Positions 15,071-21,709 of a stretch of 21,779 bases of DNA are shown here, piece after piece (the stretch's first letter is position 1; each line of letters starts with the position of its first letter). The stretch lies in assembly GCA_003258795.1 (NCBI GenBank), contig QHMH01000003.1, positions 1 through 21,779 of the forward strand. Reading direction: 5' to 3'. The position numbers and the translations under genes were made by a program. The notes under the pieces were generated by a model. That model did no database searches. It saw only the letters and a program-made list of their open reading frames with translations, and was not told where the DNA came from. This DNA comes from Candidatus Melainabacteria bacterium (GTDB lineage Bacteria > Cyanobacteriota > Vampirovibrionia > Gastranaerophilales > Gastranaerophilaceae).

Positions 15071-15346
15071 TTATCCTCCAGGACAAAGGCTTTCCCAATC
15101 CTCGTCGTCATCATCTCCTTGACCAGGTTCAACGATTTCTTCGCCCTCTTCAAGCATTATCATCAAGGATAGTTTTAATTGTTTTTTATAATTTTCTCTT
15201 GCTTTTTCGATTGTTTTTGCACAGAACGCAAAGCTTGGAATTTCTTTTATTTCGATATAATGGTAAGGATTTCCTTCAAAATCTAAATCTTCTCCTTCTA
15301 TCAAAGTCCAGTTCAAATTCAAATAATAATCAAGATCTTTTGCCAT
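15071..15346 (-). CDS. HicB-like small protein with acidic tail
   Basis: The 91-aa protein reads like the HicB/UPF0150 fold. It starts with a strand YYLNLNWTLIEG, followed by YHYIEIKEIPSFAFCAKTIEKARENYKKQLKLSLMIML read in pieces: strand, an IPSF turn in place of the usual PDLPG, then a long helix ending LEEGEEIVEP. HicB proteins are usually antitoxins to HicA, but no HicA gene is adjacent and no DNA-binding domain follows. Instead the C-terminus is an acidic run (GDDDDEDWE) ending CPGG. GGAGG precedes the ATG. It lies between the GerMN gene (11 nt) and thyX (3 nt). A housekeeping or regulatory role is more likely than a toxin-antitoxin role. The family call is moderate. Confidence 0.6.
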   Translation of the reverse strand: MAKDLDYYLNLNWTLIEGEDLDFEGNPYHYIEIKEIPSFAFCAKTIEKARENYKKQLKLSLMIMLEEGEEIVEPGQGDDDDEDWESLCPGG

Positions 15347-15357
15347 TGAGCCTCCAT

Positions 15358-15942
15358 TTAACCGTCTAAAGAATTTTGAGTCAACGGTTGAGTAATCATG
15401 ATACCTTCTCCACCAATGACATCGACTTCCCTACCTTCTATTTTCAAATAAACATTTTCTGATGTATTTTTATTAACCGTTTTTATAAGTTGATACAATC
15501 TTTTATAAAGTCCGTCAGTACCACCACCGAGTTCAAAGTCTTGGCTCAAATCGACACTAACTTTACCATCGTTTTTGCTTACAGCAAGAATTTTTGTTCC
15601 AGAAGGTATTTCGGAATAAATACCACGGCTTTTTTCTGCTGCGGTTGGACCTTTTACGAGTTCACTCAAAGCAAAGGAGAGTTTTGAACCATCTTTTTCT
15701 TTGTCGTATTCTCGTTTTACGATTTTGTATACATCATCCTTGTTTGAATTTTGTCCGATAAAATATATCGTAACGTACGATTTCGCAACTGGAACATCTT
15801 CATTACTTTCTGGAGTTTTAGTTTGCTCTTCGACAGAAGGGACTTCCATTTTTGGTGACGGGTTTGTAAAAAATGCCGTTTTTATATAGAAAATTGTTCC
15901 TATTATTAAAATTAGTAAACCTGCTTTTTGAAAAGATGTCAT
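15358..15942 (-). CDS. Membrane-anchored GerMN-domain protein
   Basis: The 194-aa protein has one N-terminal membrane helix (AGLLILIIGTIFYIKTAFF) and a Pro/Glu-rich linker. A GerMN domain follows at about 55-180, with the landmarks VTIYFIG, LSFALSELVKGPT, YSEIPSGTKIL, KVSVDLSQDF and VNKNTSENVYLKIEG. GerMN domains occur in spore germination proteins and, more widely, as envelope proteins in non-sporulating bacteria including cyanobacteria. Here a periplasmic, cell-wall-linked role is likely. AAGGAA before the ATG supports the start. It lies 12 nt behind the DUF2993 gene in the same operon. Confidence 0.85.
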   Translation of the reverse strand: MTSFQKAGLLILIIGTIFYIKTAFFTNPSPKMEVPSVEEQTKTPESNEDVPVAKSYVTIYFIGQNSNKDDVYKIVKREYDKEKDGSKLSFALSELVKGPTAAEKSRGIYSEIPSGTKILAVSKNDGKVSVDLSQDFELGGGTDGLYKRLYQLIKTVNKNTSENVYLKIEGREVDVIGGEGIMITQPLTQNSLDG

Positions 15943-15954
15943 AAAAAATTCCTT

Positions 15955-16797
15955 TTATGTTGTAACATTTTTCGGAATGAGTACGTAGCCGTTAATTACA
16001 ATAACATTGTTAACGATTTTTATCGTATCGACCGAAACTTTTGAGTTTTCATTATCCATTATAGCAGAAGTAAATGCAATCGGGCTTGTTTTTTCCAAAA
16101 GTTTAACTAAAGGTGTTAAGTTGATACCAGCGACAGTATTTACCGTTTGCAATTGTTTTAAACCTAATCTTCCGTTTTTGATTTCGATATCTGATTTCAA
16201 TACAAATGGGAAGCTTTTTGCAAACATCGGTGATTTTGCATTAAAGATAAAATAGAGTTTATTTTCTCTTATTTTAACAGTTGCAGTTTCGACTTTCAAA
16301 AGGTTGAAGCCCCCAGCTTGGATTTTAAAGTTTCTCAAAGCTGTTAAATATCCGTTAGCATCCAAAGTTTGTTCCAAATCGTTATCAGTGATTTCGAGCG
16401 CATAATCTAAAACCATGTTTTCTCTAAAAGCTACTGAATCTTTGTTAAGCTGAACAGAATTATATCCACATAGTGTTTTTGATGAAAATTTTGAGATTTT
16501 AACACCTTCCACGTCAAGGTTTTTTCCCACCATTGATAAAGAGTTAAACCTTCCGTTAATCAAATCCCCCATACTTCTTGATTTCAAAGAAACTTTAAAT
16601 TTTCCCTTCGTTTCTTTTTTCAATTCTTTTTTTATAATACTTTCACCAATTTTTTGACTTAAGAAATTAGTTCCCAAAATTTTACTTATAGTAACGTTTG
16701 ATTTTTGAGGGACTTGAGGGCAATAAGTTATATAGTTGTTAGCTTTTGCAGGCATACAAATAAGCCCAACAATCAACAATAAAGCAATCTTTTTCAT
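15955..16797 (-). CDS. DUF2993 (LmeA-like) exported protein
   Basis: The 280-aa product starts with a signal peptide (MKKIALLLIVGLICMPAKA). It continues with the DUF2993 pattern of repeated beta segments: GRFNSLSMVGKNLDVEGVKISKF, read in parts, then LEQTLDANGYL and an LTPLV helix near the end. Relatives bind lipids at the cell envelope; the family is frequent in cyanobacteria and actinobacteria. Its ATG overlaps the truB stop in a TAATG arrangement, with AAGGTG as ribosome binding site inside the end of truB. Envelope location is a sound inference. The ligand is unknown. Confidence 0.8.
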   Translation of the reverse strand: MKKIALLLIVGLICMPAKANNYITYCPQVPQKSNVTISKILGTNFLSQKIGESIIKKELKKETKGKFKVSLKSRSMGDLINGRFNSLSMVGKNLDVEGVKISKFSSKTLCGYNSVQLNKDSVAFRENMVLDYALEITDNDLEQTLDANGYLTALRNFKIQAGGFNLLKVETATVKIRENKLYFIFNAKSPMFAKSFPFVLKSDIEIKNGRLGLKQLQTVNTVAGINLTPLVKLLEKTSPIAFTSAIMDNENSKVSVDTIKIVNNVIVINGYVLIPKNVTT

Positions 16798-17645
16798 TAT
16801 CTAAACACCTTCTTTACTTTTATTAAATCTTTGTCTATTTTTGCAGTTGCACTTATTTCATTATTATAAGTCAAAATAATTGTATCACCATCTGAAAAAT
16901 TATTCTCAACTTTCAAAAATTGACCATGCAAAATTTTTTCATGCTCATCATCAGAGATTTCATATTGCGCTAAACTGAATTTTGGAATAAAAATATGACC
17001 CTCTACGCCATTTTTTAACTCATCAAGTGTCACGCTATCCTCGATTTTAAAATTACCCGCCCTAACCCTGACAAGCTTTGATAAAAAAGCACCAGAAAAT
17101 AAGATTTTTCCTAAATCATAAGCAATAGAGCGGATATAAGTACCTTTTGAGCAGGATATTAAAATTTCTGCAAGCTGGTTTTCTTCATCAAAACTCTTTA
17201 ATTCGATAGATTTGATAAAGATTTTTCTTGGAGAAACCTCAACGCTTTTACCTTCTCTAACATATTCATACAATTTTTTGCCCCTAACCTTTATTGCAGA
17301 ATAAAGCGGTGGCATTTGCAAAATTTCTCCCTCAAAGTTTTTTAAAGCCTCTAAAACCTCATCTCGACAAACTCTTGTCCCACTTTCAAAAACAACATCT
17401 CCTTCAATATCATAAGTAGAAGTGTTTTTTCCAAAAGAAACCTGTGCAAGATATTCCTTATCATCATCAAGAAATTCAATTAACCTCGTAGCTTTTCCTA
17501 TCGCAACAGGCAAAACGCCCTCTGCAAAAGGATCAAGAGTTCCACTATGTCCAATTTGTTTTATTTTAGTTATTTTTCTCAACACCGAAATAACATCATG
17601 TGATGTCATACCAATAGGTTTATTAACGTTCAAAAATCCAAACAT
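16797..17645 (-). CDS. truB: tRNA pseudouridine-55 synthase TruB
   Basis: TruB isomerises U55 to pseudouridine in the T-loop of tRNAs. The N-terminal motif KPIGMTSHDVI and the catalytic loop GHSGTLDPFAEGVLP with Asp38 are present. The later motifs SAIKVRGKKLYEYVREG and CSKGTYIRSIAYDLG are also there. A C-terminal PUA-like segment brings the length to 282 aa. The start overlaps the rbfA stop by one base (TAATG), and the stop overlaps the DUF2993 start the same way, so three genes are translationally chained. The rbfA-truB order is widely conserved. Confidence 0.97.
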   Translation of the reverse strand: MFGFLNVNKPIGMTSHDVISVLRKITKIKQIGHSGTLDPFAEGVLPVAIGKATRLIEFLDDDKEYLAQVSFGKNTSTYDIEGDVVFESGTRVCRDEVLEALKNFEGEILQMPPLYSAIKVRGKKLYEYVREGKSVEVSPRKIFIKSIELKSFDEENQLAEILISCSKGTYIRSIAYDLGKILFSGAFLSKLVRVRAGNFKIEDSVTLDELKNGVEGHIFIPKFSLAQYEISDDEHEKILHGQFLKVENNFSDGDTIILTYNNEISATAKIDKDLIKVKKVFR

Positions 17646-17995
17646 TAAATCTCACCACGAGAAATCTTGTCGATAATTTCAGTTACCCTTGAACCTCTTT
17701 CAATAGAATCATCATAGATAAATCTCAACTCTGGAGTTAATCTCAATCTTATTCTTTTTCCAACCTCATATCTAATTTGTGGGACATGGTGCTGAATAGC
17801 TTCTTTTGTCTGTTTTTTTTGTTCTTCATTACCCAAAATACTATAATAAACTTTCGCAAAAGAATTGTCATGAGAAACTTCCACATCAACAATTGAAACA
17901 AGACCAGTAATCTTTGAATCCCTGATATCTCTTTGAAGGATATCCGCAATCTCCTTCATCAAAGTTTTTCTGACTCTTTCATTTCTTAATGTCAT
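17645..17995 (-). CDS. rbfA: 30S ribosome-binding factor RbfA
   Basis: RbfA is a KH-like protein that binds the 30S subunit late in maturation near 16S rRNA helix 1. The N-terminal RNERVRKTLMKEIADILQR, the middle VSIVDVEVSHDNSFAKVYYS and the C-terminal RIRLRLTPELRFIYDDS are the three standard family segments, each quoted within its own stretch. The 116-aa length is normal. AGGAG lies 10 bases before the ATG. The gene sits 12 nt behind infB and overlaps truB by one base. Confidence 0.96.
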   Translation of the reverse strand: MTLRNERVRKTLMKEIADILQRDIRDSKITGLVSIVDVEVSHDNSFAKVYYSILGNEEQKKQTKEAIQHHVPQIRYEVGKRIRLRLTPELRFIYDDSIERGSRVTEIIDKISRGEI

Positions 17996-18007
17996 GTGTC
18001 AAAACTC

Positions 18008-20431
18008 CTACAAATTAACTCTTTCTACTTCTTCTGTTGTTGAAACTTCAATGATGTCACCTTCTTGAATATCATTGAATTTGGCAAAAGAAATACCACA
18101 TTCAAAGCCCTGCGCAACTTCTTTAACATCATCTTTGAATCTCTTCAACTGATCTATTTGACCAGTAAAGATTTCTTCGCCACCTCTAATAAGTTTGGCA
18201 GTCTTTCCACGTAAAATTTTGCCCTCTGTAACATAACAACCTGCAATTTTTGAAGTTTTACCGATAGTAAATACTTGTCTAACTTCCGCTTTACCCAACT
18301 CAACTTCCTTAACCTCAGGTTGAAGTAATGATAACATTTTCTTTTCCAAATCTTCTAATACTTGATAGATGATGTCATATTTTTTGATAACAACACCCTC
18401 TTTTTCAGAAGCAGCAAGCGCATTAGAATCTTCCTTAACACCAAAGCCTAATATAGCAGCATTTGAAGCAGCAGCAAGCATAACGTCAGCCTCTGAAATG
18501 TTACCAACCCCAACGTGAATAATTTTTGTAGCAATTTCGTCAGATTCAAGCCCTGCAACAGCTTGTGCAACAGCCTCTGCAGAACCGTGGGTGTTCGCCT
18601 TGATAATAAGGTTAAGTTGAGCTTGAGAATCTTCACCAACAACCGATTCTTTTCTTAAGTGAGCTGGCAACATAGCATCAAGACGTTTGTCACGTTCTTT
18701 TTGTTTTCTCTTTTCAACAATAGCCTTCATTTCTTTTTCGTTTGCAACAACCTCAAAAGTATCACCCGCCTGTGGAACTTCTGTAAGCCCTAAAACCTCA
18801 ACAGGAGTTGAAGGTTCAGCTTTTTGAATTCTTTCACCACTATCAGATAACAGCGCTCTTACACGTCCAGAAACATTTCCAACAACAAGACAGTTGCCTA
18901 TTCTCAACGTTCCGTTTTGTACCAATAATGTTGCAACAGGGCCTTTACCCTTATCAAGGTTTGCTTCAATTACAACACCAGAAGCAAGAGCTTTAGGGTT
19001 AGCTCTCAATTCTGCCATATCAGCAAGTAATAAGATGTATTCTAACAACTCATCAATACCTGTACCATGAAGTGCAGAAACTTTACAAACAACCGTATCT
19101 CCACCCCAAGCTTCAGGAACAAGACCGTGCTCTGTCAATTGTTGCAATACCCTGTCTGGATTTGCACCCTCTTTATCAATTTTGTTAACAGCAACAATAA
19201 TAGGTGTTTCAGCTGCTCTTGCGTGACTGATAGCTTCAATTGTTTGAGGCATAATACCGTCATCAGCAGCTACAACCAAAATTGCAATATCCGTAGCTTT
19301 AGCCCCTCTTGCTCTCATTTCAGTAAAAGCTTCGTGACCTGGGGTATCAATAAATACAACCTTTTTATCTCCAACATAAACTGTATATGCACCAATTGAT
19401 TGAGTAATTCCACCAACCTCAGTTGCAACAATTTTATGTTTTGATGCTCTAATACTATCAAGCAAAGTAGTTTTACCGTGGTCAACGTGACCCATAATAC
19501 TAACAACCGGAGCTCTTAATTTTAGAAGTTTTTTATCAACGTTTTGAAGAGCTTTATTCTTTTCTTCTTTTTCCATTTCCTCTTCAATGTAAGCATCCAA
19601 ATCTTCTTCTAAAACTTCCAAATTAAATTCAGCACAAACCTTTTTAATTGTTTCAACATCAATCAATTGGTTAACTGTTGCCATAATGCCTTGCATCATA
19701 AGGAATTTGACAATTTCAGCAGGAGTTTTGTTAATTTTGTCAGCAAGTTCGCTAACAGTCATCGGTTGATTTACAACAATTTGAGTAACTTCTTTTTCAA
19801 CCTCTTCTTTTTGTTGTTTCTTTTTATGTTTTTGAGCTGCAGCTTTTTCAAGAGAGATTCTTTCTTGTTTTTCTTCTTTAGATTCTGCTCTGTCTTTTCT
19901 TCTTTCGTCAGTTTTCTTTTTAGCTCCGCCTTTTCCGTAAATATCTTGCGAAATTATAAATCTTTGGATAGGTTGTTGTTTATCATCCTCTGTGTGTTTT
20001 TTAGGTTTTTCTTCCTTTTGTACAGGTTTTCTTGGAGCTCTTCTAACAATTTCTAATCTGTTAGGAACTTCTTTTTTAACCACTTCCACTTTTGGTTTTT
20101 CAACTTTTTTAACAACCTCAACTTTTGACTCTTCTGATTTTATTGTTTCAGATTTTTTTTCAGTTTTTTCAACTTTAACATCTTCTTCTTTTTTCTCTTC
20201 AACCTTTGGTTCAACTTTTGCTTTTTTAACAACAAAAGCTTTCGGTTTTTTTGTTTTGACAACCGACCCAGCAGCAATAAAATCTTTCAACTTCTGAACC
20301 TGATCTGAGGTTAAATTAGAAGAGGCACTTTTAACGGGTATTGATAGAGTTGCAAATTTTTCTAATATCTCTTTGCTCGTTAAATTCAACTGTTTTGCAA
20401 GTTCACTTACTTTTATAGTGTCTATAGTCAT
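18008..20431 (-). CDS. infB: Translation initiation factor IF-2
   Basis: IF-2 is the GTPase that brings initiator tRNA to the 30S subunit and drives subunit joining. An IF2_N domain occupies residues 1-55 and a second about 225-285. They are joined by a Lys/Glu/Val-rich linker of about 160 residues. The GTPase domain has GHVDHGKTT (about 314), DTPGHEAF (about 362) and NKID (about 417). Domains II-IV follow up to residue 807. AAGGA stands eight bases before the ATG. The gene lies 34 nt behind ylxR and 12 nt before rbfA. All catalytic motifs are intact. Confidence 0.98.
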   Translation of the reverse strand: MTIDTIKVSELAKQLNLTSKEILEKFATLSIPVKSASSNLTSDQVQKLKDFIAAGSVVKTKKPKAFVVKKAKVEPKVEEKKEEDVKVEKTEKKSETIKSEESKVEVVKKVEKPKVEVVKKEVPNRLEIVRRAPRKPVQKEEKPKKHTEDDKQQPIQRFIISQDIYGKGGAKKKTDERRKDRAESKEEKQERISLEKAAAQKHKKKQQKEEVEKEVTQIVVNQPMTVSELADKINKTPAEIVKFLMMQGIMATVNQLIDVETIKKVCAEFNLEVLEEDLDAYIEEEMEKEEKNKALQNVDKKLLKLRAPVVSIMGHVDHGKTTLLDSIRASKHKIVATEVGGITQSIGAYTVYVGDKKVVFIDTPGHEAFTEMRARGAKATDIAILVVAADDGIMPQTIEAISHARAAETPIIVAVNKIDKEGANPDRVLQQLTEHGLVPEAWGGDTVVCKVSALHGTGIDELLEYILLLADMAELRANPKALASGVVIEANLDKGKGPVATLLVQNGTLRIGNCLVVGNVSGRVRALLSDSGERIQKAEPSTPVEVLGLTEVPQAGDTFEVVANEKEMKAIVEKRKQKERDKRLDAMLPAHLRKESVVGEDSQAQLNLIIKANTHGSAEAVAQAVAGLESDEIATKIIHVGVGNISEADVMLAAASNAAILGFGVKEDSNALAASEKEGVVIKKYDIIYQVLEDLEKKMLSLLQPEVKEVELGKAEVRQVFTIGKTSKIAGCYVTEGKILRGKTAKLIRGGEEIFTGQIDQLKRFKDDVKEVAQGFECGISFAKFNDIQEGDIIEVSTTEEVERVNL

Positions 20432-20465
20432 TTACCCGTCCTTTTTTACGATTATACCATAAAGA

Positions 20466-20729
20466 TTATTCCTCTGCTTGTAAAGATTGTAATTCTGCTT
20501 TAATTTTATCTGAAACAGATGTTTTTAGGCATCTATCCAATTTATTTTTTTTCAAAGAATCTTTAATACAATTTTTATTATAGCAAAGATATGCAGATCT
20601 GCCAAATGTTTTGGAATCTGGGTTCAAAACGATTTCGTTGTTATCGTGATTTTTTGTTATTTTTATGAGGTTTTCACGATTTTTGAGTTCTCTGCAAACA
20701 ATACATTTTCTTAAGATTTCGTTTTTCAT
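20466..20729 (-). CDS. ylxR: YlxR (DUF448) RNA-binding protein
   Basis: YlxR proteins are small and basic, usually encoded between nusA and infB; they bind RNA and have been linked to regulation of RNase P. The motif ILRKCIVCRELKNRENLIKI near the start and GRSAYLC in the middle identify it. I place the start at ATG 20729 (88 aa). A longer frame reaches an ATG at 20774, but its 15 extra residues are unlike the family. A perfect TATAAT (20736-20741) also lies within that extension, exactly 6 nt before 20729, with no Shine-Dalgarno. It is the first gene of the infB operon; nusA is not upstream. Confidence 0.92.
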   Translation of the reverse strand: MKNEILRKCIVCRELKNRENLIKITKNHDNNEIVLNPDSKTFGRSAYLCYNKNCIKDSLKKNKLDRCLKTSVSDKIKAELQSLQAEE

Positions 20730-20735
20730 AACAAG

Positions 20736-20741
20736 ATTATA
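20736..20741 (-). promoter_or_regulatory. -10 box of a leaderless ylxR operon promoter
   Basis: Perfect TATAAT six bases (CTTGTT) before the ylxR ATG on the minus strand, with no ribosome binding site between. The -35 region is weak. It would drive the eight-gene translation/thyX operon. Confidence 0.55.
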
Positions 20742-20902
20742 ACTCGAAAAAAATGGGGTTAAAATAAAGTGCACAAAAACTTCACTTCATAGTTATTTAA
20801 AATATACTTTCAAAAACTTTTATTACTGAATTATAGGCGACTACTTCGTTTATCAGCGGGGGCAATTGGGGGTTCTTGAAAGTTCAAAAAATAGGAGATA
20901 AT

Positions 20903-20923
20903 TACTATTTTTAATAGTATAAT
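20903..20923 (+). promoter_or_regulatory. RhuM gene -10 box overlapped by an inverted repeat
   Basis: TATAAT at 20918-20923 is followed by six bases and the ATG at 20930, the leaderless spacing seen at comF and ylxR. The inverted repeat TACTATT / AATAGTA (20903-20909 and 20913-20919, three-base spacer) runs into the -10 box, as an operator would. No -35 is evident. The gap 20775-20929 otherwise holds no gene; a G-rich patch near 20858-20878 is unexplained. Confidence 0.45.
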
Positions 20924-20929
20924 TTACGT

Positions 20930-21403
20930 ATGGAAAAAGATTTTCAAAAGGGCGAAATAGCTATTTATACAAGTGAAGATGGTTCCGTTTCACTTGATAC
21001 TAAGCTTGAAAACGAAACAATTTGGCTTACTCAAGATATGATTGTCAAATTGTTCGATTCAAGTAAAGCCAATATATCAGAGCACATTAGTCATATTTTT
21101 AAAGATGAAGAACTTGATAAGAATTCAACTGTTCGGAAATTCCGAACAGTTAGAAAAGAAGGCTCAAGAAAGGTATCAAGAGAACTGGAGTACTACAATC
21201 TTGATATAATTATTGCTGTTGGATATAGGGTTAATTCAAAAATTGCCACAAAATTTCGTATTTGGGCAACAAACACCTTAAAAGAATATATAACTAAAGG
21301 TTATGCAATTAACGAAAAAATGCTTAAGTCTAAGCAAGAGCAAATTCAAACATTACAATCAACTATCAATCTTCTAACAAGCAGAAAAGTCGAATTTGTT
21401 TGA
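20930..21403 (+). CDS. RhuM-family protein, apparently truncated
   Basis: The 157-aa product matches the N-terminal half of RhuM/Virulence_RhuM proteins. Landmarks are IAIYTSEDGSVSLDTKLENE, WLTQDMIVKLFDSSKANISEHI, YYNLDIIIAVGYRVNS and FRIWATNTLKEYITKGYAIN. From memory full-length members are about twice as long, so the C-terminal half appears to be missing. The frame stops at 21403, 13 nt before the conserved core of repeat copy B (21417), suggesting that the repeat or a deletion removed the rest. The family is found on genomic islands and near phage-type genes; its molecular role is poorly defined. The gene has a leaderless-type promoter and a perfect palindrome in its coding sequence. Codon use looks like its neighbours. 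Confidence 0.8.
   Translation: MEKDFQKGEIAIYTSEDGSVSLDTKLENETIWLTQDMIVKLFDSSKANISEHISHIFKDEELDKNSTVRKFRTVRKEGSRKVSRELEYYNLDIIIAVGYRVNSKIATKFRIWATNTLKEYITKGYAINEKMLKSKQEQIQTLQSTINLLTSRKVEFV
21127..21151. repeat. Perfect 25-nt palindrome within the RhuM coding sequence
   Basis: Arms AACTGTTCGGAA (21127-21138) and TTCCGAACAGTT (21140-21151) are exactly complementary around a single A. The stretch encodes residues around TVRKFRTVR. A perfect 12-bp inverted repeat is unlikely by chance in coding DNA of this composition; it could be an operator, a recombination site or an mRNA hairpin. Confidence 0.9.
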
Positions 21404-21416
21404 GGAGTGCAACGAC

Positions 21417-21502
21417 GAGTTATTCGACTTTAGGTGAGTTACTGTATTGATGTGAACGAAGGCGTGTCGGTGGTTTTGGGTACTTTTGCCACCAAAAGTA
21501 CC
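21417..21502 (+). repeat. Dispersed structured repeat, copy B
   Basis: Same orientation as copy A. GAGTTATTCGAC begins the core. GTATTGATGTGAACG follows, and the hairpin arms GGTACTTTTG (21479-21488) and CAAAAGTACC (21493-21502) enclose CCAC. It has about 11 extra bases before the hairpin compared with A. A second, less conserved hairpin follows at 21532-21553. Confidence 0.85.
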
Positions 21503-21531
21503 TTATATAAAAAAATATATTTTATAATTTC

Positions 21532-21553
21532 TTGTCCTTCGATAAAAGGTCAA
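21532..21553 (+). repeat. Secondary hairpin downstream of copy B
   Basis: After TTTATAATTTCTTG, shared with copy C, CCTT pairs with AAGG around CGATAA. It is extended by TTG/CAA across a T-T mismatch. The stem sequence differs from that in copy C but the position is the same. Confidence 0.5.
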
Positions 21554-21595
21554 ACAACCTAAACTTAATAACATATATTTAGGGAATCTACCCCA

Positions 21596-21676
21596 GAGTT
21601 ATTCGACTTTAAGTGAGTTACTGTATTGATGTGAACGAAGGCGGGGTTTTGCGGTACTTTTGACTCCAAAAGTACC
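21596..21676 (+). repeat. Dispersed structured repeat, copy C
   Basis: Lies 179 nt after copy B in the same orientation. The core opens with GAGTTATTCGAC, and its hairpin arms GGTACTTTTG (21653-21662) and CAAAAGTACC (21667-21676) enclose ACTC. The GGGGTTTTGCGG segment before the hairpin is shared with copy A, while AACGAAGGCG is shared with copy B, so C is intermediate. Confidence 0.85.
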
Positions 21677-21690
21677 TATTTTATAATTTC

Positions 21691-21709
21691 TTGACCGTTT
21701 ATCAACGGT
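21691..21709 (+). repeat. Secondary hairpin downstream of copy C
   Basis: ACCGTT and AACGGT form a perfect 6-bp stem around TATC, directly after the TTTATAATTTCTTG shared with copy B. The stem bases differ from copy B while pairing is kept. Confidence 0.5.

Noticed and set aside
14782..15369. Plus-strand open frame of about 195 codons over thyX and the HicB-like gene
   Set aside because: It is antisense to two well-supported genes, has no ribosome binding site and its translation is a low-complexity Leu/Phe/Gln mixture.
20730..20774. 15-residue N-terminal extension of YlxR
   Set aside because: It contains the TATAAT that fits a promoter and has no ribosome binding site; the family begins near the internal Met.
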